DNA of 48,031 nucleotides from a virus: positions 1 to 48,031 of IMG/VR virus record IMGVR_UViG_3300008050_000075. One strand, written 5' to 3'. Both the position numbers and the translations under genes were made by a program. Of the stretch, positions 17,994-26,325 are shown in pieces; within the stretch, counting starts at the first letter, position 1, and every line of letters begins with the position of its first letter. The notes beneath the pieces are model-generated. The model saw only the letters and a list, made by a program, of their open reading frames with translations. It did no database searches and was not told the origin of the DNA.

Positions 17994-19340
17994 ATGGTAA
18001 AATATATTAATACATTGAAAGACTTAGAAAACGCAACCTATGGAGTTGCAGGGAATAACCTATTAAAAGCAGGTGGCCTTGTTGCTGGTGTTCACACCGG
18101 CCATGATAGTGCTACTGCTCTTAACGGAACGGCTTGGAGTTCAACCCCCAACCTATACAATGTTCTATACGGCCAAAAAGTATGGTCTATGCTAAATCAA
18201 GAAGTAAACCCTTTGAGTATTCTTCCTAAGAAACCCTACACAAGTAGCGGGTGGAGAGTTATGACAGGTCGCCCTGCTGGTGGTAGTGGTGCGGCTTTTG
18301 GTTTGGGTTCAACAAGTTATGCGGCTGGTAATGCTATGGCGGCACCAAACGCTGATGAAATTGGTGGAGTGGATGAAAACCACGGTCTTGCTTCGGCTGG
18401 ATTACAACCTTTAGCCCCAACATACGATGTTCTTTATATGAGCCCAAAGACAGTTGCTCATATGTTTGATTATTCGGAATTGGCTGGTGAAATGGCTAAG
18501 ATTGATGATGGTGTAGGAGATTTAAGAGCCCTTATTCGTGAAGATATGGGCAAATTTCACGCTGAAACACAATCAGTTATGCTGGTTATGCCCCTTGAAA
18601 ATTATGACGATACTAATTATGCTGGTATTGAAAGAAATTATACTTCTTTGATGAAGATAATTGCTTCAAGTGCAGAACATGAGGCTATGGTTGATGCTAC
18701 AATTCATGCAAGGTTAACTTCTACTTCTTCAACAGGTGGGTTAACAACCGATTTCTCACAATTGTATGGGAATACTTCTCGCCAATTAGTGGGTAATGCT
18801 TTTAATGCTTCCTTTATGGATTCTCAAGTAGATTATGGTGATTCTTATGCGGCGGCTGATGTTCGCCCATTAACCCTTACTTTATTGAATAACATGATTC
18901 AAAATTTGAGAACCAACGGCGGTACACCAAAATGTATCTTAACAGGATATGATACTATCCAAGCAATTGCAGACCTATTGCAGAGTCAAGAAAGATTCAT
19001 TGACGGAAAAGAAATTATTCCTACACATAATGGTGTTCGTGGAATTAAGGGTCAAGAAGTAGGATTTAGAGTAGCAACATACTACGATATTCCTCTTATT
19101 GCCGCAAAGGATATGCCTTCAAGCGGATTGGCTAGCACACAATTATCGGATATGCTCTTTTTAGATACCGACCATCTATGGCTTTCAGTTATGAAACCTA
19201 CTGAATACTTTGAAAGTGGTATTTCTCATGGCGACCCATTCGGAATTGGTACACTTGGGAATCGTGGAATGTATCGCACAATGGGCGAAACCGGATGTTC
19301 TTTCTTTAAGGGTCAAGGTAAAATTACCAACATTCAATGA
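17994..19340 (+). CDS. Major capsid protein (HK97 fold, inferred)
   Basis: A 448-residue protein directly after the protease-scaffold, the standard place for an HK97-fold capsid protein. Composition fits: Ala/Gly-rich, few Cys, and a C-terminal part with hydrophobic strands (TYYDIPLIAAKDMP, then MLFLDTDHLWLSVMKP). The N-terminal 50-60 residues could be the segment removed by the protease. AGAGGTG at 17981-17987 serves the ATG at 17994; a GTG at 17985 lies inside that site and is not used as the start. Codon use looks less AT-biased than in neighbours, as expected for a highly expressed gene. Confidence 0.88.
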   Translation: MVKYINTLKDLENATYGVAGNNLLKAGGLVAGVHTGHDSATALNGTAWSSTPNLYNVLYGQKVWSMLNQEVNPLSILPKKPYTSSGWRVMTGRPAGGSGAAFGLGSTSYAAGNAMAAPNADEIGGVDENHGLASAGLQPLAPTYDVLYMSPKTVAHMFDYSELAGEMAKIDDGVGDLRALIREDMGKFHAETQSVMLVMPLENYDDTNYAGIERNYTSLMKIIASSAEHEAMVDATIHARLTSTSSTGGLTTDFSQLYGNTSRQLVGNAFNASFMDSQVDYGDSYAAADVRPLTLTLLNNMIQNLRTNGGTPKCILTGYDTIQAIADLLQSQERFIDGKEIIPTHNGVRGIKGQEVGFRVATYYDIPLIAAKDMPSSGLASTQLSDMLFLDTDHLWLSVMKPTEYFESGISHGDPFGIGTLGNRGMYRTMGETGCSFFKGQGKITNIQ

Positions 19341-19350
19341 GGTGTTTTTA

Positions 19351-19707
19351 ATGACAGTAACAATAACAATAGTTGCCGACCACAAGGGGGTTTCAAAACC
19401 TTCTGTGGTTGGTGATGAGTATGTAGTAGATGTTTTGGCGAACATTACCTCTTATACCCCATTGGGCGAAACTATTAGTGCGGCTAATTTGGGATTAACC
19501 ACAATTACTGCGGCGACAATTACAGGTCAAGAAATGGGTGTCGGTGCTACGGGTTATGTAGCATCAATTGGTTTAGATGCTTCGGGAGATTATACTTCCT
19601 CATCGTCTTTCAAGGTTCTCGCTACTGATTTGGATGGTACTAACGCAGAAGCAGGTGCAACAGATGATGTAGGCATGATTAGACTTCGGGTTTGGGGTCG
19701 TATTTAG
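19351..19707 (+). CDS. Small beta-rich head protein (possible capsid decoration)
   Basis: A 118-residue protein of alternating strands (TVTITIVADH, EYVVDVLANI, GMIRLRVWGRI) rich in Thr, Ala and Gly. It follows the capsid gene after GGTGTTTTTA, the place where decoration or cement proteins are often encoded. The ATG at 19351 is used; a longer frame starting at 19210 lies inside the capsid gene and is rejected. Function is inferred from position and composition only. Confidence 0.65.
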   Translation: MTVTITIVADHKGVSKPSVVGDEYVVDVLANITSYTPLGETISAANLGLTTITAATITGQEMGVGATGYVASIGLDASGDYTSSSSFKVLATDLDGTNAEAGATDDVGMIRLRVWGRI

Positions 19708-19715
19708 GTGATTTA

Positions 19716-20069
19716 ATGGCTATCGTAACTTTAGTGAAAAAAGGTGTACGAGGCGGCAGAATAATTGGTGGAGTGCATTTTAAGAGAAATGTTCCTGTTA
19801 ATGATTTGGATGCTAATTTTGCAGTATCGTTTGCCGGTTCGGATTCTTTTGAGGTACAATTAAGTGCCTCCGAAGTTAGAGGTTTGAGTGATAGGAAACT
19901 TAAGCACTTACCTCGCCTTTTAGGTGTTTCATCCATTAAGGAGGCTAAAAAGGTACTTAATCCCGATTCAATTAAGAAGAAAAGCCTATCTTCAAAGGTA
20001 AAATCTACTGTTGAGAAGGCTCTCCCTCTTAAAGAGGAAGAAGATACTTCCGAAAATACCGAAGAATAA
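19716..20069 (+). CDS. Small head-module protein of unknown function
   Basis: A 117-residue protein. The N-terminal half has strands (AIVTLVKKG, GGVHFKRNVP), the middle contains a helical segment LSDRKLKHLPRLLGVSSIKE, and the end is highly acidic (KEEEDTSENTEE). The middle resembles a short helix-turn-helix or LEM/SAP-like pattern, but not convincingly. TAGGTGAT ends the previous gene and stands 3 nt before this ATG, the typical start signal of this genome. Confidence 0.65.
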   Translation: MAIVTLVKKGVRGGRIIGGVHFKRNVPVNDLDANFAVSFAGSDSFEVQLSASEVRGLSDRKLKHLPRLLGVSSIKEAKKVLNPDSIKKKSLSSKVKSTVEKALPLKEEEDTSENTEE

Positions 20070-20085
20070 CCCACATTTAATAAAT

Positions 20086-20130
20086 GAGGGGCGTTGTCGC
20101 CTAATTGGTGAAGGCCATTAAAAAGTGGCG
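20086..20130 (+). other. Two tandem RNA hairpins in an intergenic gap
   Basis: GGCG-TTGT-CGCC (20090-20101) and GCCATT-AAAA-AGTGGC (20114-20129, one G-T pair) are adjacent and lie in a 72-base gap, long for this compact region. No T-run follows, so a classical terminator is not supported. The stretch TCGCCTAATTGGTGAAGGC looks like a tRNA D arm, but no anticodon or T arm follows. It may be a processing, stability or attenuation element ahead of the next gene, whose ribosome binding site GGCGGAG begins at the foot of the second hairpin. Confidence 0.5.
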
Positions 20131-20141
20131 GAGTTGATAAA

Positions 20142-20447
20142 ATGGTATGTAGAAGTAGTGGTGAATTAACAGAAACAAGTGGGGCAAGCGGAAACGGTCA
20201 AATAGCAATCGCTTCAAGCGGAAGAAAATTAATTAGCATTCATGGGTACGCTGATTCAGGAACAGTAGCAGAGTGTATTGTGTACGATAATACTGCTGGT
20301 TCGGGAACGATTGTAGCAAGAATGAGAGTTGAAGATGGTAGTTTTGAATATGATATGCATGGTGTTCTTTGTCAAAAAGGGCTCTTTGCAGTTGTAACCA
20401 CTCCTACGGGTTCGGGCAATCATGGCTTTACTGTGGAGTTTTCTTAG
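20142..20447 (+). CDS. Small beta-sandwich-like protein
   Basis: A 101-residue protein of short strands and Gly/Ser turns (RKLISIHGYAD, ECIVYDNTAGSG, GLFAVVTTP, HGFTVEFS). It looks like a compact beta-sandwich as found in decoration or collar proteins. No family is recognised. The gene is preceded by two RNA hairpins that sit just upstream of its ribosome binding site, so its translation could be controlled. Next gene starts 9 nt after its stop. Confidence 0.65.
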   Translation: MVCRSSGELTETSGASGNGQIAIASSGRKLISIHGYADSGTVAECIVYDNTAGSGTIVARMRVEDGSFEYDMHGVLCQKGLFAVVTTPTGSGNHGFTVEFS

Positions 20448-20456
20448 GGTGATTTC

Positions 20457-20840
20457 ATGGCGGCAATAAATGAAGATACTAGGTTAGTTATGACTATTCT
20501 TTTTGTAGGTGCTATGTGTGGCATGAATGTATATTTCTACTCTCTTTATGGGATAGAATTACCGTGGAATGCTCTTTCTCATGCGGTACTTTTCAGTTTA
20601 ATTTCTATTGGTTTGATTATGGCTCAAAAGGCTATTTTTGATTTGATTATGAATGATAAGATGGAATTATGGTTATTGGATAGAAAAATTAGAATGTATT
20701 GGGAAAAAAAAGCAAGAGAAGAACAACAAAGAAACAAAATAAGTGAATCTTTGAGGAAATATCCTAATGCCCCTGCTAATTACCCCACCCCTTCATACGA
20801 TGAAGTGTCAAATGAGTTTTTGGCTAAGATTGAGCAGTAG
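20457..20840 (+). CDS. Small protein with two membrane segments
   Basis: A 127-residue protein with hydrophobic segments at about residues 10-32 (VMTILFVGAMCGMNVYFYSL) and 40-65 (ALSHAVLFSLISIGLIMAQ), then a charged helical tail of about 60 residues ending in a Pro/Tyr-rich stretch. Both ends are predicted on the same side of the membrane. It opens a cluster of three membrane-associated genes inside the virion block. A holin-like role is possible from size and topology, but no family match is seen. The ATG is preceded by GGTGATTTC. Confidence 0.7.
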   Translation: MAAINEDTRLVMTILFVGAMCGMNVYFYSLYGIELPWNALSHAVLFSLISIGLIMAQKAIFDLIMNDKMELWLLDRKIRMYWEKKAREEQQRNKISESLRKYPNAPANYPTPSYDEVSNEFLAKIEQ

Positions 20841-20848
20841 TGATATTC

Positions 20849-21064
20849 ATGGGTTTATTTCCCGATTTAATGGGCGTTGATGAGCAATCTATGGCTTATG
20901 ATATGACAAGAGCCCATAGTGCAGATATATGGTTTTTGAAGATTAGGTTTTATATGTGGGGTATTACTTTATCGGTAATGTCCTTTTTAGTAGGGAATAT
21001 AATAGGTTCAATAGGGTTTAATATATTCGGTAGAGTATTTGAATGGTTGAAACATTTGGTGTGA
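20849..21064 (+). CDS. Small single- or double-span membrane protein
   Basis: A 71-residue protein with a hydrophobic stretch from about residue 35 to 62 (GITLSVMSFLVGNIIGSIGF) and an amphipathic C-terminus (FGRVFEWLKHLV). The ATG at 20849 fits the TAGTGATATTC start signal; a GTG at 20840 is part of that signal and is not taken as the start. The gene lies between another membrane protein and the GTPase. Unknown function. Confidence 0.65.
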   Translation: MGLFPDLMGVDEQSMAYDMTRAHSADIWFLKIRFYMWGITLSVMSFLVGNIIGSIGFNIFGRVFEWLKHLV

Positions 21065-21070
21065 TTAAAT

Positions 21071-21742
21071 GTGTCAGTCGTTGCCGGATTTACTATTGTG
21101 TGTGCCGAATTAATTATGGGTTTCTACAAAAAAATCCATGCAATTAATTTTGGTATTTATGGTGCTGGTGAAGTGGGGAAAACCACCTTACATAAACAAT
21201 TGAGAACAAGAGGAGAAGTGGCTAATGTATCAAAAAGAACAGATGGATTACAAAGGGCTACAAGGAAAATCGTTAAAATAGATGGCGATTCACGCACCAT
21301 AAGGGCATCGGATGTTGGTGGGCAAAGTCAGTATTGGAATGAATGGAAACGGGATATGCGTGAAAGGAAGGTTCAATATGTTATTTTTGTTATAGATGAT
21401 ACTCATTTAAGCGAACCATATAATATGCAAAACCAATTGGCGTGGCAGTATTTAGTAGAAATAATAACAGATGAGTTTTGGCGTAAGGGGAAGAAAATAA
21501 AAAAAAAGAAGCCGCATGATTATCCGAAAGCAATAGCAATATGGGCAAACAAATATGATTTATGGGAGGGTAAATATGAACATGACGGGCCAATGGATAA
21601 ACACCCTATATTTTCACCTTTCAAATTGGGTTGTAATAAACTCAATGATATGGGGATTCCTACACATAAGTATATTGTTTCAGCCAAATCCGACCCCGAA
21701 ATGGTTTACAGGGGCGTAATGACAATAATTAAAGATTATTAA
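21071..21742 (+). CDS. Arf/SRPRB-like small GTPase with N-terminal membrane anchor
   Basis: A 223-residue P-loop GTPase. G1 is GAGEVGKTT at 31-39, G3 is DVGGQ at 81-85, G4 is NKYD at 160-163, and SAK near residue 204 fits G5. DVGGQ followed by a Trp-rich helix (SQYWNEWKRDM) is the Arf/Galpha/SRP receptor beta pattern rather than the Era/Obg pattern. Residues 2-19 are hydrophobic and could anchor the protein in a membrane. A Lys-rich loop (KKIKKKKPHDYPK) precedes G4. It starts with GTG after GTGTGATTAAAT. The two genes before it are also membrane proteins. The GTPase fold is seen in the sequence; its viral role is unknown. Confidence 0.9.
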   Translation: MSVVAGFTIVCAELIMGFYKKIHAINFGIYGAGEVGKTTLHKQLRTRGEVANVSKRTDGLQRATRKIVKIDGDSRTIRASDVGGQSQYWNEWKRDMRERKVQYVIFVIDDTHLSEPYNMQNQLAWQYLVEIITDEFWRKGKKIKKKKPHDYPKAIAIWANKYDLWEGKYEHDGPMDKHPIFSPFKLGCNKLNDMGIPTHKYIVSAKSDPEMVYRGVMTIIKDY

Positions 21743-21756
21743 TGAAGGTGGTAAAT

Positions 21757-22386
21757 ATGACAATAGGATATAACGCAAACATAATACAAAATAACATGAC
21801 TGTGCAAAACTTGACTAAAAGTTTAGGTAGGTCAGGAGGGCCGGTAGGGGAGTTTTATTTCTCTCAAACTAAGCCCAAGAAACAATTGAAAGAATTAAGA
21901 TGGTGTTTATTACCGGAGAAGAAGAAGTTGTTATTCATTAAGTATGGTTTTAAGTTTAATTTGAGGGATACTTGTATTGTATGTGGGTCAATGCACCGTT
22001 GGGATATTTCCGACCCAATGAGGCCACCTTTACCGTTATCCGAAGTAACAAAGGGTAGGCCATTAAAGGGTACTTTTTGCCCTAAACACGCAGGGTATCA
22101 TAAGCAGTTTGAAATGTTAGAACAGAAAATCTTGGCTGAGGAAAACGGGATAGAGTTTAGGGCTTTTATACCTAAAGCAAGAATGCCTTCTTTAAGGAGA
22201 GCCCCTGTGCAGACTTTAAGCCCGATTGAAATGTCTACCCTAATTGGCGCAGGTTGGGCTATTAGCCCACCACAAGGCACGACAGAAAACGCTATGGAAC
22301 AATACACAAGACTAATGGTAGAAATACAGGGTAAACTAAATCAAATACAAAAAATAATACCTTATATTGAACAAAAGGAGGAATAA
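21757..22386 (+). CDS. Zinc-binding protein following the GTPase
   Basis: A 209-residue protein. A likely zinc site is formed by CIVCGSMH and FCPKHAGYH (C-x2-C then C-x2-H), in the middle of the protein, flanked by a basic N-terminal half and a C-terminal helix (about 170-205) that may be a coiled coil. The start at 21757 follows AAGGTGG; an ATG at 21742 overlapping the GTPase stop is in frame and would add 5 residues. The linkage to the GTPase suggests it could be its partner or effector, which is inference. Confidence 0.72.
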   Translation: MTIGYNANIIQNNMTVQNLTKSLGRSGGPVGEFYFSQTKPKKQLKELRWCLLPEKKKLLFIKYGFKFNLRDTCIVCGSMHRWDISDPMRPPLPLSEVTKGRPLKGTFCPKHAGYHKQFEMLEQKILAEENGIEFRAFIPKARMPSLRRAPVQTLSPIEMSTLIGAGWAISPPQGTTENAMEQYTRLMVEIQGKLNQIQKIIPYIEQKEE

Positions 22387-22388
22387 AA

Positions 22389-23069
22389 ATGGTAGGAACA
22401 GGAACGATGAATAAAGGGTTTCAAACCCAACAAGAACATACTTTTAGAACGGTGAATAATCTATTGACATTACAGGAAAACCCTGTTGAGGAATTTTTTG
22501 AATATCACGGTGTTGAGTTTTTAGCGGCATTGGAAAAACTAATAGAAGATACGATAGAATCTACGGTTAGTCAGATGTTAAGCAAATTAGAGTTTACATT
22601 AAACACTACGAGTAATAGTATTACCCTAGTACAAAGTTGTTTGTCGGATTTTGAGAAAATAACAAGAGAAAATATAGATTTAGATTTACAGAATCTTCTT
22701 GCTTCCGCAATTAATAGTGAAGTGATTGCCCAAAGAAAGATGGCTAAACAATCGTATTTAGAATCACAGGGTTTTGCACCTTCAAGCGTTACACCACAAC
22801 AACAAATGCAACAACAACCTATGCAACAACCTATGAATATACAAGGGCAACCTCAAATGGGTGGGATGAATCAACAAATGCAACAACAACAAATGGCCAT
22901 GAATAATCAATCGGGCTATCCTGTTGCACCAATGGGCTACGACCAATATAATAACCCCTATTGGAATGACCCTGCTACGGGCCAAATAACTTATACTCCT
23001 CCTCAAAGTGGATTACATTTAGGCCAAAAGGTTGCTAAGGCGGCGGCTTGGGCAAAGTGGTTAGCATAA
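22389..23069 (+). CDS. Protein with helical N-domain and Gln/Met-rich low-complexity tail
   Basis: A 226-residue protein. The first 130 residues are helical (EEFFEYHGVEFLAALEKLIEDT). Residues 137-180 are dominated by Gln, Met and Pro (QQQMQQQPMQQPM), followed by a Tyr/Asn/Pro stretch with YDQYNNPYWNDPATGQ and a C-terminal helix ending AAAWAKWLA. Such tracts are often flexible or phase-separating. No family is recognised. The start follows GGAGGAATAAAA and the gene is tightly spaced in the GTPase cluster. Confidence 0.72.
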   Translation: MVGTGTMNKGFQTQQEHTFRTVNNLLTLQENPVEEFFEYHGVEFLAALEKLIEDTIESTVSQMLSKLEFTLNTTSNSITLVQSCLSDFEKITRENIDLDLQNLLASAINSEVIAQRKMAKQSYLESQGFAPSSVTPQQQMQQQPMQQPMNIQGQPQMGGMNQQMQQQQMAMNNQSGYPVAPMGYDQYNNPYWNDPATGQITYTPPQSGLHLGQKVAKAAAWAKWLA

Positions 23070-23079
23070 GGTGATTTAG

Positions 23080-24372
23080 ATGTTGAAGGGGTTTTTCTTT
23101 GGTACGCAAATTAATATTACTAAAGAATTGTTACTTCAATTGGTAGGTAAATACTTGATGGAAAACCTTGCCCAAAAGAGGAAAAAAACACCTATTGACC
23201 GCTTGGGTTCAGTAGATTTAGATACTTTACCCAACGAGTTAATTAATCTTGGTTCTAATACTATTAATCTAGCCACTTCTTTAGATTGGGTTGAGCGTGA
23301 TGAAAACGAATTACTGAGTCGCCTTACTACTATAATGGAGGATATTAAAGAGGAAACGATTGGTGAGTTAGTGGATAATTATGTTACAGAAGAAGGTAAT
23401 ATGAAATTTATTGAAAAGTTAAACTTAGATGCAGACCATCATTATGATGTAGATGGTAAGAATGCTGAGGTAAGGGATTTAACATTATCTAATATTTTAA
23501 CAGGCAATAGTGGGTGGGATAATTACCCTTTCAAAATGGGCAAAATTGATTTAGATAAAGACCAAGAGAAACTATTAAGTGGGCGTAGAATGTTGTCCGA
23601 AGATGAGTTTGAAAGTTCTGTTGATTGGAGTAAAATGCGATTAAAAAGCGACTTTAGTAAAATGAATCAAGCAGAAGTTTTTTTGGAAATGGAGGTGAAG
23701 GAGGAATTATTGACTCCTATATGGGAACAAGAGTTTCCGAAGGCTAAAGTGGGGTGGAAGGATTCAAATGAACCTAAAAAGGATACTGTTGTCCCTACAC
23801 CTAATTATGAAAAAACATTAAGTGAAATAAAAACCACGAATAAGGATGGTTGGGAAGGGGGCAAATCAATGGGTTCAGAAGAATATGGGCAAAATGTTCA
23901 GTCATATATTGATTATGAAAATGAACCCGTTAAAGGGGCACCACCCGAAGGTTTAGCAGAAAGTGATGCGGTATTAAGAGAGAATTATGTAAGGGGGGTA
24001 GTTAAGGAGAGGTTGTATGATATATTAAAGCAAAATTTTAAGGAGGCTTTAACCATTAATTATCAATCTATTATTACTTTTAACATGAATGTACCATTAA
24101 AAAATAAGGGGGATTCAGTAATATCTTCTCTAAAGGTGGGTGTAGAACACCAAAAAGAAATAGATACTGCGGCTTTAGGTTCAATAGCAGGGTCAAAAAG
24201 CGGCACTTTAGCCAATGTGATAAACCCCAAGCAATCAACATTTGCTTGGAGTAAAATAGATAGTAAAGAGTCAAGAGATAAGGGATACAATGCTACAAGA
24301 AAGGGGTATGTTCATTTGTTGGGGCGACATTGGAGAGAATTAGAAGAAGTTAAAAGGAGTTTAGGTGAATAA
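23080..24372 (+). CDS. Unknown protein between the GTPase cluster and the connector
   Basis: A 430-residue soluble protein with helical N-terminal and C-terminal thirds and a charged, probably disordered middle (about 200-285). The end contains RKGYVHLLGRHWRELEEVKRSLGE. No motif is recognised. A GGTGATTTAG site precedes the ATG. Its location just before the head-tail connector suggests a virion or assembly function, but the sequence does not show which. Confidence 0.72.
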   Translation: MLKGFFFGTQINITKELLLQLVGKYLMENLAQKRKKTPIDRLGSVDLDTLPNELINLGSNTINLATSLDWVERDENELLSRLTTIMEDIKEETIGELVDNYVTEEGNMKFIEKLNLDADHHYDVDGKNAEVRDLTLSNILTGNSGWDNYPFKMGKIDLDKDQEKLLSGRRMLSEDEFESSVDWSKMRLKSDFSKMNQAEVFLEMEVKEELLTPIWEQEFPKAKVGWKDSNEPKKDTVVPTPNYEKTLSEIKTTNKDGWEGGKSMGSEEYGQNVQSYIDYENEPVKGAPPEGLAESDAVLRENYVRGVVKERLYDILKQNFKEALTINYQSIITFNMNVPLKNKGDSVISSLKVGVEHQKEIDTAALGSIAGSKSGTLANVINPKQSTFAWSKIDSKESRDKGYNATRKGYVHLLGRHWRELEEVKRSLGE

Positions 24373-24373
24373 A

Positions 24374-25492
24374 ATGGCTCAACATTCTTCTCCCTCGGAT
24401 TATTCTGTTATAAACCCTAATTATACTTTAGGTGAGGGTTATTATACTAATGATAGTTTGGTGGCTGATTTGTTACAAATACCCGACTTTACAGGTAGCA
24501 CCAACCCTACTAATTCTCAAATAGGAGAATACATTAAGAGAGTAGAATCTTATATTGATATTAAAACGGCTAATTCTTTTAGGCCGTTATTATTTGAAGA
24601 TGAAGTGCATGACTTTCAATTTACAGGAAGGACATACTCAAATAGATATTACCATGACTATGTGGGGTTTGTTCAATTGGATAGACCTAACATTAGAAAG
24701 GTGTTGAGGTTAGAAGTTTGGCAAGGAAACCATTGGAAAAACTTGGCTTCTGCTTCTGCTTCTATTACTGTTGGAACATATAGTGATGTTGTTACTGCTT
24801 CCGGTTTAGAAACTACTATTACTCTAACTTTGCCGAATAGTGGGTTGGCTTTTGATTTAGAAGCGGGTACTCTTAGTAGTAGGTGGAATACTTCTTATGG
24901 TAATAAAACTGCGGCACAGGAAATAGTTTCATTGATTAATGAGATGTTCCCCCATGATACTGCTACTATTACTAACGCTACTAGTTCTAAAGCATTACAA
25001 GATAATGCGGGTTCTCCGACAAGAAACATTAGTGATTTTTTCTATGCTACTGTTGATAGTGAAGATAATACAAAGGTAATAGTTACATCAAAACTTTTGG
25101 GCGAAGATGGGGCTAATTGTTCTATTAGTGTAAGTTCTTCTAGTGAGGGAATATCAGTAGGGGCTTTTACTGACGAGGAAGAAATGAAAAGGATGGGCGA
25201 TTGGTGGTCTATTAATAATGAGGGGAGAGTATTCTTTAGAACCAATTTCCCTTATAGTGAAAATAATTCAATTAAAGTTACATATATTGCTGGTGAAGCA
25301 AGAGTTTCGGGTGTTATTTGTGATGCCGCTACAAAATTGGTAGCGTGTGAAGTATTAAGGGCTGACGACCAAACCGTTCTTATTGCTGAAACAGGGGCTA
25401 ATATAGACATTAAGGCTAAATATGATTTACTAAAGCAAGAGGCGGAAGAATTAATTAATATATGTAAAGAAACAGTATTCTTTTTAGAGTGA
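24374..25492 (+). CDS. Head-tail connector protein (gp6-like, inferred)
   Basis: A 372-residue protein. The N-terminal segment (EYIKRVESYIDIKTANSFRP) and the C-terminal helices (VICDAATKLVACEVLRADD, then KYDLLKQEAEELINICKE) fit the alpha-helical connector of HK97 gp6 type; a beta-rich domain of about 200 residues lies between them, longer than in typical phage connectors. It is followed by small completion genes and the tail tube, the usual order. The ATG at 24374 is chosen because the in-frame GTG at 24365 is part of the GGTGA ribosome binding site. Confidence 0.68.
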   Translation: MAQHSSPSDYSVINPNYTLGEGYYTNDSLVADLLQIPDFTGSTNPTNSQIGEYIKRVESYIDIKTANSFRPLLFEDEVHDFQFTGRTYSNRYYHDYVGFVQLDRPNIRKVLRLEVWQGNHWKNLASASASITVGTYSDVVTASGLETTITLTLPNSGLAFDLEAGTLSSRWNTSYGNKTAAQEIVSLINEMFPHDTATITNATSSKALQDNAGSPTRNISDFFYATVDSEDNTKVIVTSKLLGEDGANCSISVSSSSEGISVGAFTDEEEMKRMGDWWSINNEGRVFFRTNFPYSENNSIKVTYIAGEARVSGVICDAATKLVACEVLRADDQTVLIAETGANIDIKAKYDLLKQEAEELINICKETVFFLE

Positions 25493-25496
25493 TATT

Positions 25497-25703
25497 ATGA
25501 GTACGATAGATAAATTACTTAGGGCCAATGATATATTACTAAAGGCTATTGAATTGAAGGAGCGTGAATTGGGTATTGCAGAACAGTTGCCTCAATTCTC
25601 TATATTAAAAACTGATGAAGAATATGAATTAGAAGCAGTTGAATTGTTGGTTAAGGGCATGGCTGAAAAGATAATGAAGGATATTGAAAAAGGACATAGG
25701 TGA
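25497..25703 (+). CDS. Small helical protein between connector and tail completion genes
   Basis: A 68-residue protein with two helices (IDKLLRANDILLKAIELKERELG and AVELLVKGMAEKIMKDIEKG). A head-closure role would fit the position, but the sequence is too short and generic to tell. GTGATATT before the ATG is the local start signal, and its stop overlaps the ribosome binding site of the next gene. Confidence 0.68.
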   Translation: MSTIDKLLRANDILLKAIELKERELGIAEQLPQFSILKTDEEYELEAVELLVKGMAEKIMKDIEKGHR

Positions 25704-25708
25704 GAAAT

Positions 25709-26308
25709 ATGGATGAAGTTAGTTTCTTAGTAGAGTTAATTACAGGGGGTAATATTACTTCTTCTCTACCTGCTTCATTTACTACTTATAATGCGGCCAA
25801 TAGCCCCGATGTTGCTGATAATTGGGCGGGGTCTGCTGATATTGTTTTTGGAGGAGGTAATGGTGCATCCAAAGCACCTACTCCTAATGTTATTGATATT
25901 CGCAATTTAGGTAAGAACAGGGGGGCTCGCTATGATTTAAGTAAAAAGGATGTTATTATTGTGTTTGAAGATTCACAAGATATAGAATATCCTACCATAG
26001 ATTGGTCTGTTAGAAATGAAAGTTTTACTATGACTATGAACATTAGAACCATTGTAGATGAACGGGCGGGGGCTAATGATGGTGATGGGGATAACTCATT
26101 TGGGAAAGAAAGATTAGAAAACTTATATAAAGTCTTAAGGCATAGGATTGAATCGCATAGAAAGGGGGCGACAGTAACTTTGAGTGGAGAGGTCAAGAAA
26201 TTCAATCAATTGGTTCTTAATTCAAGGTCGGAGTCTAATGATAGGAAAAAGCGGATATATGGATATAAAATAACGGTGAGCATGAAAAAGTTCGCTACCT
26301 CATTGTAA
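25709..26308 (+). CDS. Putative tail terminator / tail completion protein
   Basis: A 199-residue protein placed directly before the tail tube. Strands such as KDVIIVFEDSQD and ESFTMTMNIRTIVDE, a helix RLENLYKVLRHRIES, and the closing strand KRIYGYKITVSMKKF fit the alpha/beta fold of tail terminators, which cap the tube and join it to the head. The assignment is by gene order and strand pattern, not by a sequence signature. The ATG at 25709 is used; the GTG at 25700 lies in AGGTGA. Confidence 0.6.
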   Translation: MDEVSFLVELITGGNITSSLPASFTTYNAANSPDVADNWAGSADIVFGGGNGASKAPTPNVIDIRNLGKNRGARYDLSKKDVIIVFEDSQDIEYPTIDWSVRNESFTMTMNIRTIVDERAGANDGDGDNSFGKERLENLYKVLRHRIESHRKGATVTLSGEVKKFNQLVLNSRSESNDRKKRIYGYKITVSMKKFATSL

Positions 26309-26325
26309 GTAAGTAGGTGAAAAAA

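Noticed and set aside
20088-20130. A possible tRNA gene (GGGGCGTTG plus a D-arm-like stretch)
   Set aside because: No anticodon arm of correct size, no T arm and no matching acceptor 3' strand follows; the coding gene begins too soon.
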